From the NCBI RefSeq assembly GCF_016735115.1, contig NZ_JAERQJ010000015.1, positions 1-64,000 on the forward strand: a stretch of 64,000 bases of DNA. Direction: 5' to 3'. A model generated the notes under the pieces. It was given only the letters and a program-made list of their open reading frames with translations. It was not told the origin of the DNA and did not search any database. Shown in pieces: positions 1-9,600 of this stretch. This DNA is from Aquimarina mytili. Its GTDB lineage: Bacteria; Bacteroidota; Bacteroidia; Flavobacteriales; Flavobacteriaceae. Both the position numbers and the translations under genes were made by a program. Numbering within the stretch: the first letter of the stretch is position 1; each line of letters begins with the position of its first letter.

Positions 1-88
<88 letters not shown>

Positions 89-92
89 CTTG

Positions 93-127
93 AAAACCCT
101 TCATTATCATAATGAAGGGTTTTTTTT
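93..127 (+). terminator. Rho-independent terminator of the rRNA operon
   Basis: A 10-bp perfect stem (ACCCTTCATT at 96-105 pairing with 111-120) with a 5-base loop is followed at once by seven T. It lies directly behind the 5S rRNA. Confidence 0.9.
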
Positions 128-220
128 ATATCCTGTTTTTAAAACCAAAGAAAGAAAAACATAAGCTTTAGGTATATTACCGTCAATATTATTTAGCTTT
201 ACTATTTTTTAGTATTCACA

Positions 221-847
221 ATGAAAATACAATCTCAAATAGAAGAAAGATGGAACTGGATAACTCATGGATTGGGATTTGTTTTATCCATTTTGGGCTT
301 TTTCCTATTAATTACTGAAGACTCTAATAAAACAGAATATAGTACTTTTTCAATTATAGTATATACTGGATCATTATTGATGCTTTATTTCGCTTCAACG
401 GCATATCATTATACTTCTAATGTTGATCTTAAGAAAAAGTTTAGAATAATGGACCATATTAGTATTTATTTGCTAATTGCCGGGACATATTCTCCTGTTT
501 GTCTTGTTTCTTTAATTGATAGTAGAGGAATATTGCTTTTTATAGTGGTTTGGTCTATTGCTATATTTGGGTCCTTATTAAAATTGTTTTTCACAGGAAA
601 ATTCCAAGTCTTATCTATAATTCTGTATTTGGTAATGGGCTGGTTAATAGTTTTTGATATTGATGCGTTAAACCAGAAGATAAGTGCTGAAGGGATAAAT
701 TATTTAATTATGGGTGGCTTAGCCTATACAATTGGTATTGTTTTTTATGCGTTAAAAAAGATGCCTTTTAGCCATGTTATATGGCATCTTTTTGTGCTAG
801 CAGGAAGTATTTTTCATTACCTGTTGATATATCACTATGTGATTTAA
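221..847 (+). CDS. Hemolysin III family (PAQR-type) membrane protein
   Basis: This 208-residue protein has about seven hydrophobic segments. It carries the family's metal-site pattern: SxxxH (S59, H63), an Asp-His pair (D78-H79) and HxxxH near the C terminus (H185, H189). It also has the typical N-terminal ERWNWITHGLG segment. The family, which includes the TrhA/YqfA proteins and distant adiponectin receptors, sits in the inner membrane and probably acts as a zinc-dependent hydrolase or in membrane fluidity control; the name hemolysin is historical. It stands alone, starting about 95 bases after the rRNA terminator, and converges on the next gene with only a 5-base gap and no terminator between them. 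No exact -7 promoter element is visible upstream. Confidence 0.88.
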   Translation: MKIQSQIEERWNWITHGLGFVLSILGFFLLITEDSNKTEYSTFSIIVYTGSLLMLYFASTAYHYTSNVDLKKKFRIMDHISIYLLIAGTYSPVCLVSLIDSRGILLFIVVWSIAIFGSLLKLFFTGKFQVLSIILYLVMGWLIVFDIDALNQKISAEGINYLIMGGLAYTIGIVFYALKKMPFSHVIWHLFVLAGSIFHYLLIYHYVI

Positions 848-852
848 AGAAA

Positions 853-3120
853 TCAAACTTTTATAAGATTCTCTTGATGCCTCTCTTTATTCGATAATTC
901 TTCATGAATAATAGTAGCTAATTTGTAGGATAAAGATGAGATTCTACCCGCATGTTCAACATGCCAAATAGGCTTATTGTCGATTAAATTACCTCCTAAT
1001 AAGGGGCCAATAATATAAAACCCTTCAGAAGCTTCTAATGATGTGTTTACAGTAATTCCTCTATTAGAATCATTAATTTGGCAAATATTATTTTTACTTA
1101 AAGTACGGAGTAGAGTGTTTTCATTCTTTGGATCAGTAATATCTGAACCACCAGAACAATTAATAATAACATCAACAGGTTGATTATGATGAATTACCTT
1201 CTTTTTTGTTTCATAAGCAAATTGCAATCCATTAGTAGTACTTGATAATATGCCTGAAAACTTACCTGAAAGATTAGTTAATCGTTCTTGAGCGTGGAGA
1301 TCGCGTATTACCTTAGAGTAATGGGATCCGGCTTCTCGCTGCCTTTTTCCAATTTCATTTCCAATTTGTGTAGCAAATTTTCTTTTTTCCGAAGCACTTA
1401 ACTCATCAAGTAATGAACAAAACACTTCAGATATCGGTTGTATTGTATATATCGAACTTATATTATGTTGATCTGCATAATCTAAATCCTTTTTTGCAGC
1501 TTTTTCTATATCAGATGCGGTAATTTTTTTCTCTTTAGTAAGTTTTATTAGATGTGTTGGGGTAAACGTTACAGATGGATCTACATCCATTTTTGCATCG
1601 GGAAATTTTCCTTGTGTCGAAAGTGCATAGAAATGGTTAATCTTAGACTTGATAGTAGGGTCATCATTAAGTTTATAGACTAATTCTATACCGCTAGCAT
1701 TTGTGCCAATTACAAGAATGTTTATTTTCCTTTTTTGTTTTTTATCAATAAAACTCTTTATTTCATTTAATATAATTTTTAAACTTGGGGCATAGGGGTC
1801 TTCAATCATGATACCATTATCTTTACCAACAAGTAAATCATTTGTTGAGAATAATTTACGGTTAGGCGCTGCACCAGTGGCAAGTACTACCTTTTTTGAT
1901 ACCACAGAAGAGAAATTATTCTTTAGATTGATAGTATAATTACCTGATGACTTATCAATAGAAACAACTTCATCAGTAATATAGTCAATTGATAATGTGC
2001 CTTGATTTATAGCCGATCGTATCTTTTTTTCTACTACTTGAGAAATGTATTTTCCAAAAAAACCTCTCGGAATGTAGAGTTCTAACCAATCATCCTTTTC
2101 AATAGCTTCACGATTATTCTCATACCATTCTTGGGTTAACGTACCACCTTGTAAAAGTGCATTTTCGACTAATTCTTTTTTGTTTAATGTAAGCCATTCA
2201 ATAAAATAATTTAATTCTGCTGAAGGCAAGAACTGTGATAATGGCTTAATCAATAATGAGGTGTCGGTAGATCGATATCCATATGGGATACCAGTATGAA
2301 ACTCGTTGCTTTTCTCTATTATAGATAATTTTAGAGGATGCTTTTTGTTTTTGTAAAGATCTAATAATTTAATTATTGTAAAGGATGTAGAGATACCAGA
2401 GCCTACAAAAGCGATATCATTATGTTTATTTGACCTGTATGGCTTTTTTGCTTTAATAATTTTTCCGGGATTACCAACAACTGTACAATAATCAGGAACA
2501 TCCTTTATCACTACTGCTCCGGCTCCTATAGTACACCATTTCCCAATTTTGACTTTAGGAATTACACATGCACTTACACCTACATGGGTTCCTTCACCTA
2601 TTTCTACATGCCCGCAAAGAGCTGCTTGTGGGGATATATGTGCATAGTCACCTATAATATTATCATGATCAATACTTGCCCCGGTATTAATAATTACATG
2701 CTTTCCAACGGAGGTGTTGGGTTGAATAATTGCACCTGCAAAAATAACAGTTCCTTCTCCAATAATAGCTTTTGGAGATACTATAGCTGTATCATGAATC
2801 GCAGTATAAAAACTGCTTCTCAACATTTGTGAGATTTCTAATCGCTCACGATTATTTCCAACCGATATTATAAAAGGCGGACCTTGATGCGGAAAAGAGT
2901 CTATATCTTGTCTAACACCTTTGTGTACTTTAGGTACCAAATGGTGTTTTCGTTTAGGATTGTCATCAAAATATTCATGAACTGCAATCCCTTCGCAGCC
3001 TAAGGTTTCTTTGATCACTTGCGAGTGACCACCAGCACCATATAATCTAACTTCAGATATCTTTTGGGATGAGTTGTCAGAGGATTTAGGTTTTTGAGTA
3101 AGCCTTTCCTTATCAAGCAT
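853..3120 (-). CDS. Fusion: NeuD/PglD-type acyltransferase + FAD/NAD(P)-binding oxidoreductase
   Basis: A 755-residue, two-part protein. Residues about 24-225 are a NeuD/PglD-like sugar O- or N-acyltransferase. They hold a small nucleotide-binding-like N domain (GAGGHS at 28-33), then hexapeptide turns of a left-handed beta helix (about 115-205), a candidate catalytic His (H152 in SIDHDN) and the usual C-terminal GNPGK. From about residue 234 a second domain begins with an FAD-binding GSGIST (240-245), has a second dinucleotide site around VIGTNASG, and ends with NCSGG-type FAD contacts. It resembles the NAD_binding_9 / YdhS-like proteins. No signal peptide is present, so it is cytoplasmic. 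The acyl acceptor and the redox substrate are unknown, and no sugar pathway genes lie beside it. A -7 box sits about 46 bases upstream of the ATG. Confidence 0.75.
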   Translation of the reverse strand: MLDKERLTQKPKSSDNSSQKISEVRLYGAGGHSQVIKETLGCEGIAVHEYFDDNPKRKHHLVPKVHKGVRQDIDSFPHQGPPFIISVGNNRERLEISQMLRSSFYTAIHDTAIVSPKAIIGEGTVIFAGAIIQPNTSVGKHVIINTGASIDHDNIIGDYAHISPQAALCGHVEIGEGTHVGVSACVIPKVKIGKWCTIGAGAVVIKDVPDYCTVVGNPGKIIKAKKPYRSNKHNDIAFVGSGISTSFTIIKLLDLYKNKKHPLKLSIIEKSNEFHTGIPYGYRSTDTSLLIKPLSQFLPSAELNYFIEWLTLNKKELVENALLQGGTLTQEWYENNREAIEKDDWLELYIPRGFFGKYISQVVEKKIRSAINQGTLSIDYITDEVVSIDKSSGNYTINLKNNFSSVVSKKVVLATGAAPNRKLFSTNDLLVGKDNGIMIEDPYAPSLKIILNEIKSFIDKKQKRKINILVIGTNASGIELVYKLNDDPTIKSKINHFYALSTQGKFPDAKMDVDPSVTFTPTHLIKLTKEKKITASDIEKAAKKDLDYADQHNISSIYTIQPISEVFCSLLDELSASEKRKFATQIGNEIGKRQREAGSHYSKVIRDLHAQERLTNLSGKFSGILSSTTNGLQFAYETKKKVIHHNQPVDVIINCSGGSDITDPKNENTLLRTLSKNNICQINDSNRGITVNTSLEASEGFYIIGPLLGGNLIDNKPIWHVEHAGRISSLSYKLATIIHEELSNKERHQENLIKV

Positions 3121-3165
3121 GGTTAATTCTTCTAAATATTGTTCCTAAAAATAATTTGTGCCCTA

Positions 3166-3173
3166 CAAATATA
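3166..3173 (-). promoter_or_regulatory. -7 promoter element for the acyltransferase-oxidoreductase fusion
   Basis: On the minus strand this reads TATATTTG, an exact match to the Bacteroidetes -7 consensus TAnnTTTG. It would give a leader of roughly 40 bases. No clear -33 TTG is seen. Confidence 0.45.
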
Positions 3174-3384
3174 TAGATAAATATCTATACTTATGTTTTT
3201 TAATACTTTTATAATGCGCTGACTGTAAGAGTATTAATATAATTTAATTCTATTGTTAAATTGTTATTATATTCTAAATTTTTGATAGAATATGCATTGA
3301 TAAATTTTATTATCTTCAATTGTATGGCTATAACTTTTGTGTGTTTTAAATCTTTCAAGATCTAAAAACAAAAAATAATAGATT

Positions 3385-3813
3385 TTATTGCGAAATGAAG
3401 TCTTTATATTCTATAAAAAAAGCTTCGAGTTTATCCATATGATAATTTAAGAAGTTCATTGTTTGTTCCCAGGTGTTTTTATTATGGATACTTACATTTT
3501 GTAATTCGACATAAATTCTGGAAATAACTTTTCCATTTTCTAATTGGTAGTGATCTTCAAAAACAATATCCTCTAGATATTCGGTTTTGATAATATTGTT
3601 TAAGCTTAACAATTTATCATAATAATATGCTCTAATGATTTCATCATATGGTTCTATGTCTATAGATACTTGCGCTTTTTTTGTAGTGAAAGTAAATTTT
3701 AGTGAGACATCCTTTATCTTGGTATTGTATAATAACCATTTTCTTGGATATTGTTTTCCAAAATGTATCCAAAACTCTTGCCTTATTTTTTTGGATTCTT
3801 CTTTACTAAACAT
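3385..3813 (-). CDS. DUF4268 domain protein
   Basis: A 142-residue soluble protein with the pattern of DUF4268: FWxxFGKxYPRKWLLYNTKIK near the start (broken here as F14 to K33), then a beta-rich middle and an aromatic, acidic C terminus. Some relatives of this domain occur as the C-terminal part of restriction-like or DNA-binding proteins, but the stand-alone flavobacterial form has no known function. It is the last gene of an operon with the methyltransferase and ZIP transporter, starting only 2 bases after the transporter's stop codon, so it is probably translated from the same mRNA. Nothing in the context fixes its role. Confidence 0.65.
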   Translation of the reverse strand: MFSKEESKKIRQEFWIHFGKQYPRKWLLYNTKIKDVSLKFTFTTKKAQVSIDIEPYDEIIRAYYYDKLLSLNNIIKTEYLEDIVFEDHYQLENGKVISRIYVELQNVSIHNKNTWEQTMNFLNYHMDKLEAFFIEYKDFISQ

Positions 3814-3815
3814 AT

Positions 3816-4493
3816 CTATATTAAGTAGGCTATAAATGTGGCAACAAGAATTACCAGAAGTTTTGATACATTAAATTTATGGCCTTCATTACTTTCAAAT
3901 AAAATAGTAGTTGAAACATGTAGAAATATACCGATCACCAATGCCGTAATTTCCTTGTAGTAATTCTGAATCGTACTAATGTGCTCACTGATAAATGTCC
4001 CAAAAGGTGTCATAAGAGCAAAAACGGTAAGCGTTAAAATTATTGTTATCTTTTTGATTTTGGTATTTAACAAAAAGGTAGTAAGAATCATGGCAATAGG
4101 AATCTTATGAATTATAATTCCGATAAGAATACCATCAGTATGATGTATTGGAAACCCTTCAAGTATGGCATGCAACCCAAGGCTAATAAATAACAGTTTT
4201 GGGAGTTGATATGTGTTTTTATCTAAATGAAGATGGCCGTGCTCAGCACCTTTGGAAAAATATTCAAGAATTTTTTGAAGTAAGATTCCTATCATAATCC
4301 AAACTCCGGTTCGTTTTGCAAAAGGATTGTCTTCAAAAACTTCAGGTAATAAATCAAAAATTGTAATTGCTAACAGAAAAGCCCCACTAAAAGCTAATAG
4401 CAATTTCAAATTCTTTTGGTTTGATGGTCTAAAAATGAAGACGATTAAGGCTCCGATAAAAACTGCAGATATGGATAAAATGTAATTGTGCAC
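3816..4493 (-). CDS. ZIP family divalent metal transporter
   Basis: A 225-residue protein with about seven membrane segments. Family signs are the helix-4 metal site HAILEGFPIHH (H108, E112, H117, H118), the helix-5 site HKIP (H129) and the histidine-rich loop EHGHLHL (84-90) between helices 3 and 4. ZIP proteins carry Zn(II), Fe(II) or Mn(II) towards the cytoplasm. It starts with GTG, and that GTG overlaps the stop of the upstream methyltransferase gene by one base (TAGTG), which suggests translational coupling. No metal regulator lies nearby, so the substrate cannot be named. Confidence 0.85.
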   Translation of the reverse strand: MHNYILSISAVFIGALIVFIFRPSNQKNLKLLLAFSGAFLLAITIFDLLPEVFEDNPFAKRTGVWIMIGILLQKILEYFSKGAEHGHLHLDKNTYQLPKLLFISLGLHAILEGFPIHHTDGILIGIIIHKIPIAMILTTFLLNTKIKKITIILTLTVFALMTPFGTFISEHISTIQNYYKEITALVIGIFLHVSTTILFESNEGHKFNVSKLLVILVATFIAYLI

Positions 4494-5224
4494 TATCTAA
4501 ATATTAATATAAGTCTGTTTGATGTTTTTGAATTAAACTTTTGTAACTGATAATCACCAAATATATCAAGAAGATCTACATCAGCTTTGTCAAAATAGTT
4601 TTGAAAATCTCTGAGGGTGATTGCTTTTACACGTTCTGTATAGAAAAAATCTTCATCCTTATCTCTAAATCTAATTTCTTTAAATATATACCCATCTTGT
4701 ACGTATCTTTTTATCTTAAAAAGGATACCGTTTACTTCTTTATTTTCCTCAGGAACCAAGTGATCAATTACATAATCAACATTCATAAAATCAATGACTC
4801 CAAAACCACGCTGATTAAGGTCAGCTTTTATTGCTTTGATCGTACTTAAGTTATCTTCTTCCTGGTCAAAATATCCAAAACTAGTAAACAGATTAAAAAC
4901 TGCTGAGAATTTCTCAGAATAAGGGCGACACATATCATGAACTCTGAATTTTAGTGTTTCATTTTCAAATTGCGACGCATATTCGATACTGTTTTTTGAA
5001 AGATCTACCCCTGTAACGTCATATCCTAATGTATTTAAATAGATACTATGACGTCCTTTTCCACAGGCGAGATCCAAAATTTTTTCACCTTGTTCCAGAC
5101 TGAGATAAGTAGTGAGATTATCCATGAAATCACTGGCTTCAGTATGATTTCTATCCTTGTATAGTATATGATAGTATGGTGTGTCAAACCAAGACGCATA
5201 CCACATTGTTGAATCTTTTAGCAT
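4493..5224 (-). CDS. Class I SAM-dependent methyltransferase
   Basis: A 243-residue soluble protein with the SAM-binding motif I ILDLACGKGRH (about residues 49-59), the acidic residue ending strand 2 in VTGVDLS, and the motif-IV-like FNLFTSFGYF stretch. The fold is that of small-molecule class I methyltransferases; the substrate is unknown. The frame is open further upstream to a TTG at 5233, but the ATG at 5224-5222 is preferred. A perfect -7 element (TAATTTTG, minus strand 5238-5231) ends six bases before that ATG, so a start upstream of it would not be transcribed. It is the first gene of a three-gene operon with the ZIP transporter and the DUF4268 gene, overlapping the transporter start by one base. 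Confidence 0.8.
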   Translation of the reverse strand: MLKDSTMWYASWFDTPYYHILYKDRNHTEASDFMDNLTTYLSLEQGEKILDLACGKGRHSIYLNTLGYDVTGVDLSKNSIEYASQFENETLKFRVHDMCRPYSEKFSAVFNLFTSFGYFDQEEDNLSTIKAIKADLNQRGFGVIDFMNVDYVIDHLVPEENKEVNGILFKIKRYVQDGYIFKEIRFRDKDEDFFYTERVKAITLRDFQNYFDKADVDLLDIFGDYQLQKFNSKTSNRLILIFR

Positions 5225-5230
5225 AGGGCG

Positions 5231-5238
5231 CAAAATTA
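5231..5238 (-). promoter_or_regulatory. -7 promoter element for the methyltransferase-ZIP-DUF4268 operon
   Basis: The minus strand reads TAATTTTG, an exact TAnnTTTG match, six bases before the methyltransferase ATG. Transcription would begin at or next to the start codon, giving a leaderless or nearly leaderless mRNA. Confidence 0.55.
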
Positions 5239-5241
5239 ATG

Positions 5242-5249
5242 TATTTTTG
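5242..5249 (+). promoter_or_regulatory. -7 promoter element for the RlmL-like methyltransferase gene
   Basis: The plus strand reads TATTTTTG, an exact TAnnTTTG match. It lies three bases from the opposite-facing -7 box, so the two promoters are back to back. It makes the ATG at 5296, not the one at 5239, the usable start. Confidence 0.55.
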
Positions 5250-5295
5250 CGGTTTAATTATATCGAATTCGAAGATAGTGAGTAATTCATTTAAA

Positions 5296-6438
5296 ATGGT
5301 AGCCAAAACCTTATATGGTTTTGAAGAAGTTCTAGCAACCGAACTTAGAAATTTAAGAGCTCAAAAAGTTCAATTAGGTAATCGTATGGTTAGTTTTTAT
5401 GGCGATACTGGTTTTATGTATAAAGCAAATTTATGTTTAAGAACGGCTATTAAAATCCTTAAACCTATTACCTCTAAAAGAATTAGGAATGAAAAAGATT
5501 TATATAATTTTATTCAAAGTATACGATGGGATCAGTATCTGGCTGTAGAAGATACTTTTGCAATTCATGCTACCGTAAATTCTACACTTTTTAATCATTC
5601 AAAATTTATAGCTTTAAAAAGTAAGGATGCTATTGTAGATAAGTTTAGAAAAGAAACAGGAAAAAGACCAAGTATTGAATTAAACCATCCTGATCTTTCG
5701 ATTGATATACATATTCAGCAAGATCTATGCACTGTGTCTCTTGATAGTTCAGGCGGTTCATTGCATCATAGAGGATATCGAACCGCAACTAATATTGCAC
5801 CGATTAATGAGGTTTTGGCGGCTGGACTATTATTACTTTCTGGATGGGATGGGCAATGCGATTTTTTAGACCCTATGTGTGGTAGTGGTACTATGGCTAT
5901 TGAAGCGGCTATGATTGCCTGCAATATTCCGGCAAATCTAAATCGCAAAGAGTTTGCTTTCGAAAAATGGTTGGATTGGGATATGGATCTATTTGAAAAA
6001 ATCGAAGAAGTCTGTCTTAATAAAACCCGAGATTTTCATCATTCAATCATAGGAATGGATAAAGCCCCATCTGCAGTTAGAAAGGCTCTTACGAATGTCG
6101 AAAATGCTAATCTTAATGATTTTATTAAAATACAACAAGGCGACTTTTTTGAATCAACTAAACAAGTTGAAGGACCATTACATATGGTTTTTAACCCTCC
6201 GTATGATGAGCGATTAGAGATAAATATTTCTGAGTTTTATGCTCAAATAGGAGATACTTTAAAGAAAAGTTACCCTGGCACCAATGCATGGTTTATTACC
6301 GGTAACCTTGAAGCTTTAAAACATGTTGGACTTAGACCATCGAGGAAAATAAAAGTTTTTAATGGTAAGCTAGAATCGCGTTTGGCAAAATATGAAATGT
6401 ATGCCGGTAGTAAAAGAACAAAATTTCAGCAAAAGTAA
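5296..6438 (+). CDS. THUMP-domain class I rRNA methyltransferase (RlmL N-terminal-like)
   Basis: With the start at 5296 the protein has 380 residues. It consists of an N-terminal ferredoxin-like/THUMP RNA-binding part (about 20-160) and a Rossmann methyltransferase part. The latter has the SAM motif DPMCGSGT (192-199) and the catalytic NPPYDERLE motif, typical of enzymes that methylate the exocyclic amino group of a base. It matches the half of E. coli RlmL that makes m2G2445 in 23S rRNA, without the RlmK half. An in-frame ATG at 5239 would add 19 unconserved residues, but it lies upstream of the predicted -7 box (5242-5249) and is rejected. It diverges from the methyltransferase operon. Confidence 0.85.
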   Translation: MVAKTLYGFEEVLATELRNLRAQKVQLGNRMVSFYGDTGFMYKANLCLRTAIKILKPITSKRIRNEKDLYNFIQSIRWDQYLAVEDTFAIHATVNSTLFNHSKFIALKSKDAIVDKFRKETGKRPSIELNHPDLSIDIHIQQDLCTVSLDSSGGSLHHRGYRTATNIAPINEVLAAGLLLLSGWDGQCDFLDPMCGSGTMAIEAAMIACNIPANLNRKEFAFEKWLDWDMDLFEKIEEVCLNKTRDFHHSIIGMDKAPSAVRKALTNVENANLNDFIKIQQGDFFESTKQVEGPLHMVFNPPYDERLEINISEFYAQIGDTLKKSYPGTNAWFITGNLEALKHVGLRPSRKIKVFNGKLESRLAKYEMYAGSKRTKFQQK

Positions 6439-6601
6439 TTTTTGTCACTTCATTTGGTTCTCAAACTATCATTGGTTAATTAATTCTTAAAATCAATTTA
6501 GCAGGAAGTAGTTTTATGCTTTTGTTAAGAGATAATTATTGAAATAACAATAATTTTCTGGTCTAAACTCAACAAACAACTAACTAATACTTCCTGTTTA
6601 T

Positions 6602-9600
6602 ATGAAAACAAAACTCACACATGTCTTTTTTTCAGCATTTTTTATTCTAATTTCTTATCAGGCGATAGGACAACGATCCAAAGGAAAACAAACAACGCAA
6701 TCAATACTTACAGATTCTGTTTTTTCAGGATTGAAACTACGAAATATTGGCCCGGCTTTTATGTCAGGGCGAATTGCAGACATAGCTATACACCCAAAAA
6801 ATGAAAGCATTTGGTATGTTGCTGTAGGGTCTGGTGGTGTATGGAAAACAATCAATTCTGGTACAACATGGAAACCCATTTTTGATGATCAAACGTCATA
6901 TTCCATAGGGTGTATTACCATTGATCCTAATGATCATAATATCATTTGGGTGGGTACTGGAGAAAACGTAGGAGGACGACACGTTGGTTATGGAGATGGT
7001 ATCTATAGAAGTGCTGATGGTGGTGCTTCATGGGAGAATATGGGATTGAAAACATCAGAACATATCTCTAAAATCATAGTACATCCTGACAATTCTAATG
7101 TGATCTGGGCAGCAGTACAAGGTCCGTTATGGAAAAAAGGAGGAGAACGAGGACTGTATAAATCAAGTGACGGTGGAAAAACCTGGAAGAAAACTCTAGG
7201 TGATGATCAATGGATTGGTGTTACAGACTTGATCGTTGATCCCCGTAATTCAGATCGTCTTTATGCTGCTACATGGCAGCGTCATCGAACCGTTGCCGCC
7301 TATATGGGTGGTGGACCTGGATCAGGAATTCATCTCAGTACTGATGGTGGAGAAACCTGGTCAGCACTCAAAAATGGATTGCCAAAATCACAAATGGGTA
7401 AGATTGGTTTGGCAATTTCGCCACAAAATCCAGATATTATCTATGCCGCAATAGAGTTAGACCGAAGAACAGGAGGGGTGTATCGATCTGCAGATCGTGG
7501 TACTACTTGGCATAAGCGCTCTGATGCAGTAGCAGGAGCTACAGGACCACATTATTACCAAGAATTATATGCTTCACCTCACCAATTTGAAAAACTTTAT
7601 TTAGTTGATAATAGAATGCAAATTTCAAATGATGGGGGGAAAACATTTCATAGAATGAACTCAAAGCATAAGCATGGAGATAATCATGCCGTGGCGTTTA
7701 AGAAAAATGATCCTAACTATGTTTTAGTTGGAACCGATGGTGGTTTATACGAGACATTTGACCTTACCAAAAATTGGCGTTTTATTGATAATCTACCCGT
7801 AACCCAGTATTATAAAGTTGCTGTAGATGATGCAGAGCCTTTTTATAATATTTATGGAGGAACCCAGGATAACAGTACCCAGGGAGGACCATCAAGAACC
7901 GATAATGTTCATGGTATACAAAACTCCGATTGGAAAATTGTCCTTAATTGGGATGGACATCAACCGGCTACAGAACCAGGTAATCCAGATATTATGTATG
8001 CAGAGCGACAAGAAGGGCATTTATCTCGTGTTGACCTAAGTACGGGAGAAGTTATTGATATACAACCGCAGCCTGGGGCAAATGAAAACTTTGAACGATT
8101 TAACTGGGATGCACCTATTTTGGTCAGTGCTCATGATCCTAAACGTATTTATTTTGCTTCGCAGCGCTTATGGAGGTCTGATAATCGAGGAGATAAGTGG
8201 ACAGCCGTGTCTGGAGATTTAACTAAAAATCAAGAGCGAATAGAATTATCCATTATGGGTAAAAAACAATCCTGGGACGCACCTTGGGACTTTTTGGCGA
8301 TGTCTAATTATAATACAATTACTTCAATTGCCGAATCTCCAAAGAATGAAAAGGTGTTGTACGTAGGTACCGATGATGGAATTATACAAGCAACAGAAGA
8401 CGGAGGAACGAATTGGCGCAAAATAGATGTAGGAACATTGCCAGGAGTTCCAAACACAGCTTTTGTAAATGATATAAAAGCTGATCTTTTTGATGCCAAC
8501 ACATTATATCTAGCCTTAGATAATCATAAATATGGTGATTTTAATCCTTATCTGTTGAAAAGTACAGATAATGGACGTACCTGGAAATCTATAAAAGGCA
8601 ACCTTCCAAAAAGAACATTAGTATGGCGAATAGTACAAGATCATGTACAGGCCAATTTGTTTTTTGCAGCGACCGAGTTCGGAATTTATTTTACCATAAA
8701 TGGCGGAAATCAATGGGTGAAGCTAAAAGGTGATATGCCTACTATTTCTTTTAGAGACTTAGCTATACAACGTAAAGAAAATGATTTAGTGGGGGCTTCT
8801 TTTGGAAGAGGATTCTTCGTATTTGATGATTACACCCCGTTGAGAACGGTTTCTGAAGCAAAACTTAACGAAGAAGCTACATTATTTCCAACTCGAGATG
8901 CCTGGTGGTATATCCCAAGACCTGATCTTAGTTTTGATGAAGAAAAAGGAAGTCAGGGAGCATCACATTATGTAGCACCTAATCCAGATTTTGGAGCCGT
9001 TTTTACGTATTATCTGAAAGATGGTTTTAAAACCAGTGAAGAAAAACGAAAAGAAATCGAAAAGAAAAATAAAGATAGAGATATAACCTTCCCGGGATGG
9101 GATAAAGTAGAAATAGAACGTACAGAATCTAAACCGCAAGTTATTCTTACGATTACCAATAGCTCAGGAAAAACTATTCGTAGAATAGATGCACCTATTA
9201 CTTCAGGTTTTCATAGAGTTGCTTGGGATTTGCGTTATCCAGCTACAGAGTCTATTACACTTAAAAAGCAGGAATATTCATATGGGCCGCCACAAGGACT
9301 TATGGCAGTTCCTGGAAAATATACAGCAACATTATCTAAAGTTATAGACGGAAAAGTTACACAGCTTTCTGATCCAATATCTTTTACTGTTAAGCAAATG
9401 AGAGAGGGAGCACTAAAAGGAGCTACACCTGCTGAAGCGGCTACTTTTTGGAGAAGTTATGAAGCTGCTCAAGGAAAAGTTTCTGCATTGGATATAAAGA
9501 TAGGAAAGGTTGAAAAACGTGTTAAAGCTATGGAAAGAGCCTTAAAACAAGCTAATACAGCACCAGGCGATTTAGATGTGCGTCTTTCATCTCTAAAAAA

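Noticed and set aside
5239-5295. Earlier in-frame ATG for the RlmL-like methyltransferase
   Set aside because: It lies upstream of the predicted -7 promoter box (5242-5249) and would add 19 residues not typical of the family.
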